NCBI GenBank assembly: GCA_043808585.1
Contig: JAZDES010000045.1
Span: 1 to 22,850 of the forward strand
Length of the DNA: 22,850 bases
Source: CAYVMN01 sp043808585
GTDB lineage: Bacteria; Desulfobacterota; DSM-4660; Desulfatiglandales; Desulfatiglandaceae
Direction of reading: 5' to 3'
Each line of letters begins with the position of its first letter. Position 1 is the first letter of the stretch. Below the pieces are notes generated by a model that saw nothing but the letters and a program-made list of their open reading frames with translations, did no database searches and was not told the origin of the DNA. Shown here in pieces: positions 22,700 to 22,850 of the stretch. The position numbers were made by a program, and so were the translations under genes.

Positions 22700-22850
22700 T
22701 TAATTAATTAAATCAATAACTTCTTCAATATTCCACACATGATCAGTGACACCTGCTTCCATGGATGGGGTGACTCTTAAGGATTGATGGATTCTGCAAA
22801 AATTATAATACATGAAATGAAGCGAAACCGCATAAGCCAAATTCTCTACC
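22700..22850 (-). CDS. IS1-type DDE transposase, C-terminal part (runs off the window)
   Basis: From the right edge, a minus-strand frame encodes about 49 residues ending at TAA 22700-22702. It contains VENLAYAVSLHFMYYNFCRIH and then QSLRVTPSMEAGVTDHVW, ending EEVIDLIN. This is the standard C-terminus of a widespread transposase family usually labelled IS1 family, where the pattern is VENHxxAVALHFMHYNFxRIH followed by LRVTPAMxAG. The rest, including the DDE catalytic residues, lies beyond the window, so whether the element is intact is unknown. The frame has no stop within the visible part. Confidence 0.8.
   Translation of the reverse strand, partial: VENLAYAVSLHFMYYNFCRIHQSLRVTPSMEAGVTDHVWNIEEVIDLIN

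Noticed and set aside
1..22850. CRISPR array, phage or multi-gene defence operon
   Set aside because: No regularly spaced direct repeats, cas genes, integrase or phage structural genes were seen; only the single NYN gene and IS traces at the right end are accessory-like.

Overview
The window reads as chromosomal DNA of a mesophilic, moderate-GC bacterium, most likely a member of the Desulfobacterota (former deltaproteobacteria). The reasons are the gene order rimP-nusA-ylxR-infB-ylxP-rbfA-(nrnA)-truB-rpsO-pnp-M16 peptidase-dut, a double-length tandem UvrA, and the general protein style. This placement is an inference from gene content, not a database result.

Layout. Positions 1-304 hold no gene. 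They contain a MITE-like element with near-perfect 32-bp terminal inverted repeats (4-35 and 191-222). One plus-strand gene, a Tm-1-like/UPF0261 protein (305-1513), follows. It converges on a long minus-strand block with only 8 bp between the two stop codons. Read in its direction of transcription, from right to left, the block runs: tRNA-Gly(CCC) with a strong sigma70-type promoter; a 202-nt leader with an intrinsic terminator and a competing upstream segment; rimP; nusA; ylxR; infB; a DUF503/YlxP gene; rbfA; a 43-codon remnant of a DHH phosphoesterase gene (nrnA-like); truB; rpsO; pnp; an M16 zinc peptidase; dut; an MBL-fold hydrolase; a secreted 5'-nucleotidase-type metallophosphatase; a small GAF protein; trmL; and the tandem uvrA.

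How the genes work together. rimP, rbfA, rpsO and infB serve 30S maturation and translation initiation. nusA controls elongation, pausing and antitermination. truB and trmL modify tRNA. pnp degrades RNA, and the missing nrnA would normally finish oligoribonucleotides. dut and uvrA protect DNA. The tRNA-then-terminator-then-rimP-nusA-infB arrangement parallels the E. coli metY operon, where readthrough past terminators feeds NusA autoregulation.

The right end (about 21830-22850) is different: visibly AT-richer and mobile-like. It has a NYN-domain protein gene with its own promoter, a palindrome over the -10 box and a structured leader. To its right is the 3' end of an IS1-type transposase gene that runs off the window. 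To its left is a nested set of inverted repeats resembling an eroded insertion-sequence end.

No CRISPR array, phage module or obvious multi-gene defence system is present. The best candidates for something new are the competing RNA structures in the rimP leader, the nrnA deletion scar, and the IS-bracketed NYN gene with its palindromic promoter.
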